Shown: positions 42,995-51,108, numbered from the stretch's first letter. The stretch is DNA of 64,000 nt from Methylobacterium radiotolerans JCM 2831 (GCF_000019725.1 NC_010505.1:4449001-4513000); one strand, 5' to 3'. Translations and numbers: made by a program. Notes: generated by a model from the letters alone, not told the origin.

Positions 42995-43243
42995 TCAGGC
43001 GGCACGCCTGTCGACGCTCACGTCCGGGAAGGCCCGGATCCAGACCCGGCGCCCCTTGGCGTCGTAGACCTCGACCTGCCAGCCCGACCAGTCGAACCGT
43101 TCCACGACCCGCTCCATCAGCGCGAGCGCGACCCGTTCGGCGTGGGCGCGCACCTGCGCCGCGTTGGGAAACCGGCTGCCGCGCAGGTCGGTCACCAGCT
43201 CGTGGCCGTCCGTGCAGTGGAAACGGTAAAGCCGCGTCGGCAT
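42995..43243 (-). CDS. DUF6894-like small protein
   Basis: A protein of 82 residues resembling the DUF6894 family, common in multiple copies in Rhizobiales and Methylobacterium: MPTRLYRFHCTDGHE at the start and WQVEVYDAKGRRVWIRAFPDV near the end. The family is of unknown function. ATG 43243 is preferred to an upstream start because the alignment to the family begins there. It is divergent from the gene at 43366 and may share its LexA-like control site. Confidence 0.65.
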   Translation of the reverse strand: MPTRLYRFHCTDGHELVTDLRGSRFPNAAQVRAHAERVALALMERVVERFDWSGWQVEVYDAKGRRVWIRAFPDVSVDRRAA

Positions 43244-43331
43244 TGCGCTTCTCTCGATCAATCCACAGCACTCCACCGCGATCCGGGAACAGGGCGCATC
43301 GGCGATTGAACCCGCCGCATCGATGCGCTTT

Positions 43332-43346
43332 GTTCGTGATATGTTC
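43332..43346. promoter_or_regulatory. LexA-type SOS box (GTTC-N7-GTTC)
   Basis: GTTCGTGATATGTTC exactly fits the alphaproteobacterial LexA consensus GTTC-N7-GTTC. It lies 20 bases before ATG 43366 and about 90 bases before the divergent start at 43243, in a short AT-richer stretch likely to hold a promoter. Confidence 0.55.
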
Positions 43347-43365
43347 TATACGGATTCGAGCGGCG

Positions 43366-43623
43366 ATGCACCCTGATCCCGACGCGGCCCCTGCGGAGAT
43401 TCGTCTCAGGGAGGCCGAGATGATCGCCGTCGCCTATCGTCGGGCGGCGCGGGGCGACGCGTGGACCGCCCTCGTCGCCGCCATCGCGGACGCGCTGGTC
43501 GATCTCGAGGCGCTGGAGCGGCGCCTCGCCCGGCAGGGGGGTCTGGTATCCCTGGGCTACGCCCGCGGCCGCACCGAGACGAGCGGAGGTCCGGGGCGGC
43601 GCCACGGAGGCCCGGGGGATTGA
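43366..43623 (+). CDS. Small protein of unknown function behind a LexA-like site
   Basis: A soluble protein of 85 residues: a helical body (EIRLREAEMIAVAYRRAARGDAW, then ADALVDLEALERRLARQ) and a Gly/Arg-rich tail. No family recognised. Its start lies just downstream of a GTTC-N7-GTTC site, suggesting DNA-damage control. Three 10-bp repeats begin directly after its stop. Confidence 0.55.
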   Translation: MHPDPDAAPAEIRLREAEMIAVAYRRAARGDAWTALVAAIADALVDLEALERRLARQGGLVSLGYARGRTETSGGPGRRHGGPGD

Positions 43624-43653
43624 GCGCTCACCGGCGCTCACCGGCGCTCACCG
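43624..43653. repeat. Three exact 10-bp tandem repeats
   Basis: The decamer GCGCTCACCG is repeated three times without change, starting one base after the stop codon at 43623, and is followed by a partial fourth copy. It lies between converging genes. Confidence 0.85.
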
Positions 43654-43718
43654 GCGCCCGCGCGGCGGTCCGGGCCGGCGGCGGTGTCGCCGCCGGGCGG
43701 CGACAGGCCTGTCGGGGA

Positions 43719-44174
43719 TCAGCGGTCCGAGCCGCCGCGCCGCGCCATGGCGCCGGGCTGGCCCAGGCCGATCGCCTTGGCGAGGGCGGAGCGCTGCTCG
43801 GCGTAGCCGGGGGCGACCATCGGATAGTCGGTCGGCAGGCCGTAGCTGTCGCGGTAGCTGCGCGGGTCCAGGCCGTGGCTGGCCAGATGGCGCTTCAGCG
43901 TCTTGTAGAGCTTGCCGTCGATGAAGCTGACGATCCCGTCGTGCCGGACCGACTTGCGGATCTGGGTCGCGCTCGGCTTCTCGACCTCGACCTGCGGAGC
44001 CGCGCCGGCCGCCGTCGGCGTCCCGGCGACGAGCCCGCTGATCGCGCCGTGCACCCGCACGATCAGCGCCGGCAGTTCCGCGGCCGGCACCGGATTGTTC
44101 GACACGTAGGCGGCGACAAGCTCGGCGGTCATCGCGGCCAAGGTGTTGGAAGTCTCATCGAAGGTCTCATTCAT
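43719..44174 (-). CDS. MucR/Ros-family transcriptional regulator lacking the zinc cysteine
   Basis: A protein of 151 residues of the MucR/Ros family. An N-terminal oligomerisation region precedes the DNA-binding domain with KSVRHDGIVSFIDGKLYKTLKRHLASHGLDP and the family block YGLPTDYPMVAPGYAEQRSALAKAIGLG. In Ros and most MucR proteins the first zinc ligand is Cys in a VCLE-type segment; here that position is Ser (IVSFIDG) and no Cys is present. Zinc-free homologues are known in Mesorhizobium. MucR proteins repress many genes, bind AT-rich DNA and control their own promoter. Confidence 0.9.
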   Translation of the reverse strand: MNETFDETSNTLAAMTAELVAAYVSNNPVPAAELPALIVRVHGAISGLVAGTPTAAGAAPQVEVEKPSATQIRKSVRHDGIVSFIDGKLYKTLKRHLASHGLDPRSYRDSYGLPTDYPMVAPGYAEQRSALAKAIGLGQPGAMARRGGSDR

Positions 44175-44490
44175 GATCGGACTTTCAGCAAGCGATTTAC
44201 GTTCCTACGGTTTGGGCGCGGCAAGGGTTTAAACAGCGTAAATATAGAACGAAGACTCGACGAATATCTCGAGATTTTCCCGCACCGCGCGGACGCCGCC
44301 GGGCGCGCGATCCGTCGCCCCGCCGCGTGGATCGCGGAGGATCTCGGCGCCCCGGTCGCGGGCGATCCGGATGCCGGCGCGACAGCCCCGGGCCATGCCG
44401 GCGAGCGCCGCCGGGCGTCCGCCGACGCCTCCGACGAGCGGCGCGTCCCGGCAGCGAACGCGATGGGCAGGTAGAGGGAATTCGAGCGCC
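44175..44490. promoter_or_regulatory. Control region upstream of the mucR-type gene
   Basis: These 316 bases hold no supported gene. The first 100 are AT-rich for this window and contain the dyad ATTTACG (44195-44201) / CGTAAAT (44237-44243). On the minus strand TTGCCG is followed, 18 bases later, by GTAAAT as a possible promoter. MucR proteins bind such AT-rich repeats in their own promoters, so autoregulation is likely. The rest (44280-44490) looks like ordinary GC-rich spacer. Confidence 0.4.
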
Positions 44491-44715
44491 TCAGCCGGCC
44501 CCGTATCCGCCCTTCCGGTTATCCGGCTGCGGCGCGGGCGGCCGGGTGTCGTAGCCGCCGCTCTCCGGCGCCGCGTCGGGTCCGGGATCCACGGGTCCCG
44601 GCGCGTGCGGACCGCTGCCGCCGGCGGCCGGGTCGGGCCGCTTCTCCGGGGCTAGCGGCCGGCCCGGCGGGACCGTTCCCAGGGCTTCGCGCGCGGCGTC
44701 GACATCCTGTCCCAT
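44491..44715 (-). CDS. Small Pro/Gly-rich protein of unknown function
   Basis: A protein of 74 residues. The N-terminus MGQDVDAAREALGTVPPGR looks structured, and the rest is disordered and Pro-rich, ending DNRKGGYGAG. The start at 44715 has a plausible ribosome site (GGGAGGGACC). No family is recognised. It is probably a small stress-type or intrinsically disordered protein. Confidence 0.5.
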   Translation of the reverse strand: MGQDVDAAREALGTVPPGRPLAPEKRPDPAAGGSGPHAPGPVDPGPDAAPESGGYDTRPPAPQPDNRKGGYGAG

Positions 44716-44924
44716 CGGTCCCTCCCGACCGGCCTCGCGGCCCCTCGTGTAGGGAAGGCGGGTGGCCACCGCATGTTCCCCGGAGGACCGCCGCGCCGCC
44801 GGGCGCCGGGACCGCGGTGCGGGCCGACCCCGTCCGTCCCGGAGGATGCGGGCGCCTCCGGACCGACGGACCCCGGCGGGTCCCCGGTCAGGCGCGGCGT
44901 GCCGGGCGCTGGGTCACCGCGGCC

Positions 44925-45074
44925 TCATTTCCGCTCGCCGGTGGGATTGGGCGTCGCCGACGTGTCCGGCGCGACCGCCGGATTGACGGGCGTGACCTTC
45001 GACCACGTGGCCGCGATCGCCACGATGGCGAGCAGCAGGACGACGAAGATGCCGATGAGGGTGAGGCGCTTCAT
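44925..45074 (-). CDS. Very small single-pass membrane protein (49 residues)
   Basis: The frame encodes 49 residues. It has a basic start MKRLTLIG, a hydrophobic helix to about residue 23 (FVVLLLAIVAIAATW) and a short polar tail (NPAVAPDTSATPNPTGERK). This could be either a membrane anchor or a secreted peptide with a cleavable signal. It is too regular to be a shadow frame. It lies 116 bases after the GAF protein gene. Function unknown. Confidence 0.55.
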   Translation of the reverse strand: MKRLTLIGIFVVLLLAIVAIAATWSKVTPVNPAVAPDTSATPNPTGERK

Positions 45075-45190
45075 GTGGCGGGTCTGGGTCTTCCGTGCGG
45101 GGCCTGGAGGCGGGGAACGGGCGGGACGGCCGATCGATCCCGCCGCGGGCCGGATCCCGGCGCCGTCGCCGGGCCGCGCGGCCCCGACCG

Positions 45191-45685
45191 CTACGACCCC
45201 GCCGGACGCATTCGCGCCAGGGCGGCCGCCGCGTGCCGGGCCACCGCCTCGAGCCGGCGGACCGTCGCGTCGTCCGGGATGACCGAGGCGCACCAGTAGG
45301 CGCCGAGCGCGGCGACGGGCTCGGGCGAGCCGATCGGCACCATCACGAGGCTGCGCATCGAGGTCAGGCGGTAGAGGGCGATAGGCACCCGGGGATCGGA
45401 CTCGATGTCCGGGATCACGAGGGTGGCGTCGTCCAGCATCGCGTGCCCCGAGATGCACGACGTCAGCGGGAACCTGCGGCCGCGCCACAGCGGCTCGATG
45501 GCGTCCTCGGCGGCGTAGAAGGAGGCGTCGCCCTCGCGCAGCACCACCGCGATCCCGTCGGATCCGGCGATCGCCCGTGCCGTCCCGCGAAGGATCGCGA
45601 CCATGTCCTCCAGGGAGCAGGCGGTCGCCAGACGGCGACAGGCCAGAGCCAGACCCGAGGCAGGATCCAGGAAGCGTTCATCCAT
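45191..45685 (-). CDS. GAF-domain protein
   Basis: A soluble protein of 164 residues made of one GAF domain: LATACSLEDMVAILRGTARAI, then CISGHAMLDDATLVIPDIESDPR, typical of GAF modules that precede light or redox kinases. There is no output domain, so it may bind a small ligand and act by contact. The start ATG 45685 fits the domain; the frame stays open to 45811 upstream. Confidence 0.75.
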   Translation of the reverse strand: MDERFLDPASGLALACRRLATACSLEDMVAILRGTARAIAGSDGIAVVLREGDASFYAAEDAIEPLWRGRRFPLTSCISGHAMLDDATLVIPDIESDPRVPIALYRLTSMRSLVMVPIGSPEPVAALGAYWCASVIPDDATVRRLEAVARHAAAALARMRPAGS

Positions 45686-46110
45686 GGCGGACGCGGCGCG
45701 CGCACTCCGATCCAGCGAGCAACAGGGCGTGTGGGGCCGCCGCGCGACGTCGCCGTCACCCGAAATCAACCGGCGCTCGAGCCTGGCCAGCGCCGACATC
45801 GCGGGCAACAACCTGGATCAAGCGGCCCGCCGATGGCGAGCGGCCACGCGGAGATTGCAGGTCACCGCGCGGAGATGAGCGGAACCGGCCACCGCATATT
45901 GGCCGCCACGGCGAGACGCCGTGACAGAAGTCTCGAAATAGTTCCGCACCATTGGATCACGAGGCCGCGATGATGTGCTCCAGCGCACCTTCCGACCCAC
46001 CGGCTCGGGACCACCGCCGGCGCTGTTGCAACGATGCACTATCGCGCCGGCACATCCTGACGTCCTGTCCGCCCCGCACACATCCCGTCCAACGGGAGAC
46101 AGAGGACCAG
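45686..46110. other. Divergent intergenic region before the porin gene
   Basis: These 425 bases hold no supported gene. They include the possible upstream extension of the GAF gene (to 45811) and, at about 45890-46105, a less GC-rich leader region that presumably carries the porin promoter. No clear hexamers were found. Confidence 0.5.
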
Positions 46111-46947
46111 ATGATCAAGAAGCTTCTTCTCGCGAGCGCCGCCACGGCCCTCCTGACCGGCGCCGCCTCGGCCGCCGACCTGCCGCGCCGCGCCGCCCCG
46201 CCGCCGGTGTTCACCCCCGTCCCGGTCTTCACCTGGACCGGCGCCTACTTCGGTATCAACGCCGGCTACGCCTTCGACGCCAGCGACCGCAACACCGGCA
46301 ACACCTTCGCGGTGCCCTTCCCCTACGCCGCCCCCGGCACCGTCGCCTCCTTCCGCAACCGCAGCCAGGACGGCTTCTCCGGCGGTGGCCAGATCGGCTA
46401 CAACTGGCAGATCACCCCGGGCTCCGGCGTCGTGATCGGCGTCGAGGCCGACGCCCAGTACCTCGACTTCGGCCGCAACCGGAACAACGCCTTCGTCTCC
46501 GGCGCCGTCGCCCCCGGCTACTACCTCACCGACCCGCGCGGCCTCTCCAGCCTCGACTTCTTCGGCACCGTGCGCGGCCGCCTCGGCTACGCCTTCGACC
46601 GCACCCTCGTGTACGGCACCGGCGGCTTCGCCTACGGCTCGGGCAGCGCCGACCGCTCCTTCGGCGGCTACGCCGGCAACGACAGCTTCCGCACCGGCTG
46701 GGCCGTCGGCGGCGGCATCGAGTACGCGCTCCCGACCGACTCGTTCCTGAACTTCTTCCGCTCCTCGGCCGTGACGCTGAAGGTCGAAGGCCTGTACGTG
46801 AACCTCGACCGCAACACCCGCAACCAGGGCGCGTTCGTCATCAACGCCGCCAACAACTTCCCGGTCGTCTACAGCGGCATCGGCCGCCGCTCCGACGAGT
46901 TCGCCGTCGTCCGCGCCGGCCTGAACTACAAGTTCGGCTCGTACTGA
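46111..46947 (+). CDS. Omp25/RopB-type outer membrane beta-barrel protein
   Basis: A protein of 278 residues. The signal peptide ends at ASAADLP (about residue 21). The typical rhizobial Omp25 start PVFTWTGAYFGINAGYAFD follows, and the family repeats GGGQIGYNWQ, GTVRGRLGYAFDRTLVYGTGGFAYG and the C-terminal FAVVRAGLNYKFGSY with an aromatic end are present. It forms a small beta-barrel in the outer membrane; many copies occur per Methylobacterium genome. The start at 46111 follows GGGAGACAGAGGACC. Strong terminators follow. Confidence 0.93.
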   Translation: MIKKLLLASAATALLTGAASAADLPRRAAPPPVFTPVPVFTWTGAYFGINAGYAFDASDRNTGNTFAVPFPYAAPGTVASFRNRSQDGFSGGGQIGYNWQITPGSGVVIGVEADAQYLDFGRNRNNAFVSGAVAPGYYLTDPRGLSSLDFFGTVRGRLGYAFDRTLVYGTGGFAYGSGSADRSFGGYAGNDSFRTGWAVGGGIEYALPTDSFLNFFRSSAVTLKVEGLYVNLDRNTRNQGAFVINAANNFPVVYSGIGRRSDEFAVVRAGLNYKFGSY

Positions 46948-46955
46948 GACCACAC

Positions 46956-46982
46956 CGCGACGGTCGCATCGCGACCGTCGCG
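46956..46982 (+). terminator. Perfect 12-bp hairpin after the porin gene
   Basis: CGCGACGGTCGC-ATC-GCGACCGTCGCG forms a perfect 12-bp stem with a 3-base loop, starting 9 bases after the porin stop. There is no T-run directly behind it, but its place between converging genes supports termination. Confidence 0.65.
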
Positions 46983-46999
46983 CCGGACCGAACACGCGC

Positions 47000-47027
47000 G
47001 GGGCCGCTTCCGAGAGGAGGCGGCCCC
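47000..47027. terminator. Second hairpin between converging porin and VOC genes
   Basis: GGGGCCGCTTCC and GGAGGCGGCCCC pair over 12 positions (one wobble) around a GAGA tetraloop. With the stem at 46956-46982 it makes a tandem terminator that could serve both strands. Confidence 0.7.
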
Positions 47028-47066
47028 GTCGCCGTTCGGGCGGCCGGATCGCGGCCCGGCGCCGCC

Positions 47067-47480
47067 TCAGTAGCCCTTCCAGAGGCCGGGAGTGGCCAGC
47101 TCGAGCAGGTGCCCGTCCGGGTCGCGGAAGTAGACGCTGACGCCGCCCCGCGGCCAGCGGGTACGGCCCTCGACGGCCACGCCGGCGGCCGCGAGATGAT
47201 CCTCCCAGGACGCGAGGGCGTCCGCGTCGATCGAGAACGCGATATGGGCCGGGCCGCGGCCGTCATGGGGCGGGATGAGACCGCCCGGCGTCTCGATCGG
47301 CTGCAGGGACCCGCCTTCCGGGAAGAGCAGGAGGACGCCGCGGCCGCCGACGTCGAAGGCGCGCATGCGGAAGTCGGTGAAGAGGCAGCGCAATCCCATC
47401 GTGTCGCGGTAGAAGGCCTCGGCGCGGTCGAGGTCCGCGACGTACAGCGCCGTCTCCAAGATGGCGTTGAGCTGGGGCAC
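47067..47480 (-). CDS. VOC (glyoxalase/dioxygenase) family protein
   Basis: A protein of 137 residues of the vicinal-oxygen-chelate fold with two beta-alpha-beta-beta-beta units. The first has VADLDRAEAFYRDTMGLR; the second has HIAFSIDADALASWEDHL and VYFRDPDGHLLELATPG. The metal-ligand His in PAHIAFS and Glu in LLELA are present. The reaction is unknown; many such proteins are glyoxalase-like or resist drugs. It is followed upstream by a 59-residue gene on the same strand. Confidence 0.85.
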   Translation of the reverse strand: MPQLNAILETALYVADLDRAEAFYRDTMGLRCLFTDFRMRAFDVGGRGVLLLFPEGGSLQPIETPGGLIPPHDGRGPAHIAFSIDADALASWEDHLAAAGVAVEGRTRWPRGGVSVYFRDPDGHLLELATPGLWKGY

Positions 47481-47504
47481 GGCGATCTCCCGGCGGCGAC
47501 TCGG

Positions 47505-47684
47505 TCACGGCCCGCCGGCGACCGCGCCGGCGATCACCATCAGCAGGGCCTCGAGGTCGATCCGCCCCGAGATCCGCGCGTAGCCCGGCTCCGACAGGTC
47601 GACCTGCGGCGCGGGATCCTCCGCCTCGGCCTGGCGCGTCAGCTCCGCCAGGATGGCGTCCCGCAAGGCGTCGTCGAGCTTCAT
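47505..47684 (-). CDS. Small protein of unknown function (59 residues)
   Basis: The frame from ATG 47684 encodes 59 residues: an amphipathic start MKLDDALRDAILAELTRQAE, an acidic linker, and a hydrophobic end EALLMVIAGAVAGGP. Start and end are clean and the gene lies 24 bases before the VOC gene, so they may be co-transcribed. No family recognised. Confidence 0.5.
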   Translation of the reverse strand: MKLDDALRDAILAELTRQAEAEDPAPQVDLSEPGYARISGRIDLEALLMVIAGAVAGGP

Positions 47685-47815
47685 GGGTCCGGCTCCCGCT
47701 CATCGCCGCGCCCGGCCCGCGGGCCCCGATCCGGTCCGGATCGGCCCCGCGCCGGGCGACGGCTGTACCGGAGCCAACCGGCCGGTCCCGGCCTCGGTTC
47801 GCCGCCCGGCCGGGC

Positions 47816-49138
47816 TCAGACGGTCGACGGCCGCGGCGTGCCCTGGTCCGGACGCGGGGCGCGGCCCGGCACCAGCGACAGGGCGGCCGAGAGCAGGGCG
47901 AAGATCACCAGGGGCAGAAGGCTCAAGGTGAAGCTGCCGGTCCCGTCCTTGATCGCGCCGATCAGGTAGGGCCCGAGGAAGCCGCCGAGATTGCCGACCG
48001 CGTTGATGGCCGCGATGCTCGCCGCCGCCGTGGCGGGCGGCATCTGCTCGGTCGCGAGCGCCCAGAACGGGCCCTTGAGCATGTAGACGCCCATGGCGGC
48101 GATCGTCAGCGCCGCCACGACCGGGCCGAGCCCCGAGAGGACCGTGCCGCCCGCGAGCCCCAGCGCGAGGATCAGGAACGAGAGCGCGAGGTGCCAGCGC
48201 CGCTCGGCGGTCCGGTCGCTGTGCCGGCCCCAGAGGACCATCGCGAGGGACGCGAACCCGTACGGGATGCTGTTCAGGAGCCCGGTCTCGACGTTGCCGA
48301 GGCCGAAGCTCTTGACGATCTGCGGCGTCCAGAACGACAGCCCGTAGCTGCTCGCCGTCGAGCCGAAGTAGATGGCGGCGAAGAGGGCGAGCCGCCGGTC
48401 GCGCAGGATGTCCCAGAGCGGCGGCTTCGCGGGCTGGCCGCGGCGGGTGTTGCGCGCCGCCTCGGCCCGGAGCTGCCGCTCCAGCCAGTCCCGCTCGGCC
48501 GCCGGCAGCCACGCCGCGTCCCGCGGTCCGTCCGGCAGGAACCACAGCACCGCCACGGCCAGGAACACCGCCGGCAGGCCCTCGAGGATGAACAGCCACT
48601 GCCAGCCGGCGAGGCCGAGCCCCGTCACGTTGAGCAGCGCGCCGGAGATCGGCGAGCCGAGGAACGACGAGATCGGGATCGAGATCATGAAGATCCCGAT
48701 GATCCGCGCCCGGTAGGCGGAGGGGAACCAGTAGGTGAGGTAGAGGATGACGCCGGGGAAGAAGCCGGCCTCGGCGAGCCCCAGCAGGAAGCGCAGGCCG
48801 ATGAACGACCACGGCCCCTGCACCAGCGCCATGGCGGCGGAGATCAGCCCCCAGGTCGCCATGATCCGGGCGATCCACAGCCGCGCCCCGAAGCGCTCCA
48901 GCATCAGGTTGCTGGGGATCTCCATCAGGAAGTAGCCGAGGAAGAAGATGCCGGCGCCCCAGCCGAACACGGTCGCCGACAGGCCGACATCGTGGTTCAT
49001 CTGGATCGCCGCGAAGCCGACATTCACGCGGTCCAGGAAGGAGACGAAGTAGGCGAGGATCAGGAACGGCACGAGCCGCCAGCCGATCCTGCGCATCGCC
49101 GAGCGTTCCAGGGCGGCCTCGTCCAAGGAGCCTGTCAT
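47816..49138 (-). CDS. MFS transporter, anion:cation symporter (ACS) type
   Basis: A protein of 440 residues with twelve hydrophobic helices. ACS-family motifs are FLDRVNVGFAAIQM in the first helix, ARIMATWGLISA, and RFLLGLAEAGFFPGVILYLTYWFP, which are typical of phthalate, tartrate or glucarate-type carriers. A cytoplasmic loop with RRGQPAKPPLWDILRDRR joins the halves. The substrate is probably an organic acid; no catabolic gene lies next to it to narrow this. Confidence 0.9.
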   Translation of the reverse strand: MTGSLDEAALERSAMRRIGWRLVPFLILAYFVSFLDRVNVGFAAIQMNHDVGLSATVFGWGAGIFFLGYFLMEIPSNLMLERFGARLWIARIMATWGLISAAMALVQGPWSFIGLRFLLGLAEAGFFPGVILYLTYWFPSAYRARIIGIFMISIPISSFLGSPISGALLNVTGLGLAGWQWLFILEGLPAVFLAVAVLWFLPDGPRDAAWLPAAERDWLERQLRAEAARNTRRGQPAKPPLWDILRDRRLALFAAIYFGSTASSYGLSFWTPQIVKSFGLGNVETGLLNSIPYGFASLAMVLWGRHSDRTAERRWHLALSFLILALGLAGGTVLSGLGPVVAALTIAAMGVYMLKGPFWALATEQMPPATAAASIAAINAVGNLGGFLGPYLIGAIKDGTGSFTLSLLPLVIFALLSAALSLVPGRAPRPDQGTPRPSTV

Positions 49139-49536
49139 CGGGCCTATCCTCGCGGCGTGTCTCGGGGTCAGGCCGGCCCCCGCGGGGGTCCGGGTCGATC
49201 CAGGTCACGTCTCCGGGTCAGGGCCGGGCCCGCGCGGGGCGGGACGGCGCCGGGCGCCGCCGCGCGGGCGGGCGGCGGGCAGGCGCGGCGTCTCGGGCTT
49301 CCTCGCGGGCCGGTCATCTCTGGTCGTGACCTGTGCCGACCCTGCTTAACCCGCGGCCGCCGCGGCTGGGAAGCGCCGCCGGGCTTCAACGGCGCGGATC
49401 TGTCGAGGGGGCGGCGAAGCGACCCGGGGCAGCCCGGCATCCGCGGGCGCGGTGCCGCTGGACTGCTTCGCTGCGCCCGCAACGACGGGCGGCGCGGGCG
49501 TCTCTCGACCGCTCGCACCGCCTACAGACCTCGCCC
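49139..49536. other. Intergenic region with a dispersed-repeat remnant
   Basis: About 400 bases with no gene. The section 49139-49340 is GC-rich spacer before the MFS gene. The section at 49380-49500 carries a dispersed repeat-like segment listed separately. Short frames here translate to phrases such as LRAQRSSP and CARNDG, which are hallmarks of a known alphaproteobacterial repeat rather than of genes. Confidence 0.6.
49454..49492. repeat. Dispersed intergenic repeat remnant
   Basis: The segment contains GGACTGCTTCGCTGCGCCCG followed by CAACGACGGGCGG. It closely resembles the widespread alphaproteobacterial intergenic repeat of the form GGATTGCTTCGCTNCGCTCG-CAATGACG, with several substitutions, as in a worn copy. 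Confidence 0.6.
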
Positions 49537-51108
49537 TCAGGCCTTCTTGACGTTCCAGAACACCGGCACGCCGTCGAGGACACCGGTCAGGGACGGCTTG
49601 TACGAGGTCTGGTTGAAGTACTGCCCGAGGGGCAGGTAGGGCAGGTCGACGAAGGCCTGCTGCTGGAGCTCGCCCGCGAGCCGCTTGCGCGCGGCGGTGT
49701 CCGGGGCGTCCAGCCACTGGTCCCGCAGGGCCTCGATCTTCTCGCTGGTGGGCCAGCCGATCGCGGCGCTCTGGCCCGTCCCGCGCAGGAAGGCGCTGAC
49801 CGCCGGATTCGCCTGGTCGAGCCCGGCCCAGAAGGTGCAGAAGGCGCTCCAGCCGCCCTGGGCGACCGGCTCCTTCTTGGCGCGCCGCTGCACCACCGAC
49901 CCCCAGTCCATGACCTGGTAGTCGACGTTGAAGCCGGCGCGGGTGAGCATGTCGGCCGCCACGTCGGCGAGCGCCTTCAGGCTCGGGAAGTCCGAGGCGC
50001 CCATCAGCACCACCTTCTCGCCCTTGTAGCCCGCCGCCGCCAGCGCCGCCTTGGCGCCCGCGTAGTCGCGCTTGCGCGTCAGGACGTCGAGGCCGACATC
50101 GCTCGCCATGGGCAGGCCCGGGCAGAAGAAGCCGGTCGGCACGTGGATCAGCTTGGGATCGGTCCCGGTCACCGCCTGCATGAAGTCGGTCTGGTCGACG
50201 ACCTTCAGCAGCACCTGCCGGATCGCCGGATTGTCGAAGGGCGGCTGGAGCTGGTTCATACGCAGGCAGCCGATCAGGCCGGTCGGATCGGTGATCCGCG
50301 TCGTCAGGCCGCCGAGGGTCGGGACGAGATCGGCCGGCGGCTGCTCCCACCAGTCCATCTCGCCCGTCTGCATGGCCGAGGCGGCGGTGGCCTGATCGGG
50401 GATGACGTGCCACTCGACCTGGTCGACGAAGGCGCGCTTCGGGCCCGAGGTCCATTGCGGCTCGCCGCCCTCGCGGGGGACGTAGCCGGCAAAGCGCTCG
50501 TAGACCACCCGGGCGCCGACCACGCGCTCGTCCGCCTTGAAGCGGAACGGGCCGCTGCCGACCATCTCGGTCACCTGCGTGAACGGGTCGGTCCTGGCGA
50601 GACGCTCCGGCATGATGGCGCAGATCGAGGAGCCGACCTTGCCCAGCGCGTCCGGCAGGAGCGCGAAGGGCTTCTTCAGCCGGAACTGGATCGTCCGGTC
50701 GTCCGGGGCCGAGAGCTCGTCCGTGTAGGCCATGAGGGTCTGGCCCATCGCGTCGCGCTTGCCCCAGCGCGCGACGCTCGCGACGCAGTCGCGGGCCAGC
50801 ACCGGGCTGCCGTCGTGGAAGGTCAGCCCGGGCCGCAGGGTGAGGCGCCACAGCTTGCCGTCGTTCTCCACCGTGTGGCCCGCCACCATCTGCGGCTGGG
50901 CGGCGTAGCCGGCATCGGTGCCGTAGAGCGTGTCGAAGACGGCGAGCCCGTGGTTCCGGGTGACGTAGGCGGTCGTCCAGATCGGATCGAGCACCGTCAG
51001 GTCGGCCTGCGGGATGAACTTGAGCGTCCGGGCGGCGCCGCCCTGCGCCAGGGCCGGTGCCGCGAGGGCGGCGCCCGACAGGGCCATGAAGGATCGTCTG
51101 TTCAGCAT
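49537..51108 (-). CDS. ABC transporter substrate-binding protein, peptide/nickel family 5
   Basis: A protein of 523 residues. A signal begins NRRSFMALSGAALAAPALAQ (twin-Arg type, cut near residue 22). Family-5 binding-protein features follow: LDPIWTTAYVTRNHGLAVFDTLYGTD near the N-terminus, LRPGLTFHDGSPV, and the late DWGSVVQRRAKKE. It would deliver peptides, opines or similar solutes to a permease; no permease or ATPase gene lies in the window, so it is an orphan receptor here. Confidence 0.88.
   Translation of the reverse strand: MLNRRSFMALSGAALAAPALAQGGAARTLKFIPQADLTVLDPIWTTAYVTRNHGLAVFDTLYGTDAGYAAQPQMVAGHTVENDGKLWRLTLRPGLTFHDGSPVLARDCVASVARWGKRDAMGQTLMAYTDELSAPDDRTIQFRLKKPFALLPDALGKVGSSICAIMPERLARTDPFTQVTEMVGSGPFRFKADERVVGARVVYERFAGYVPREGGEPQWTSGPKRAFVDQVEWHVIPDQATAASAMQTGEMDWWEQPPADLVPTLGGLTTRITDPTGLIGCLRMNQLQPPFDNPAIRQVLLKVVDQTDFMQAVTGTDPKLIHVPTGFFCPGLPMASDVGLDVLTRKRDYAGAKAALAAAGYKGEKVVLMGASDFPSLKALADVAADMLTRAGFNVDYQVMDWGSVVQRRAKKEPVAQGGWSAFCTFWAGLDQANPAVSAFLRGTGQSAAIGWPTSEKIEALRDQWLDAPDTAARKRLAGELQQQAFVDLPYLPLGQYFNQTSYKPSLTGVLDGVPVFWNVKKA

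Noticed and set aside
49168..49518. A short frame encoding LRAQRSSP
   Set aside because: This peptide is a known by-product of a dispersed intergenic repeat, not a gene.
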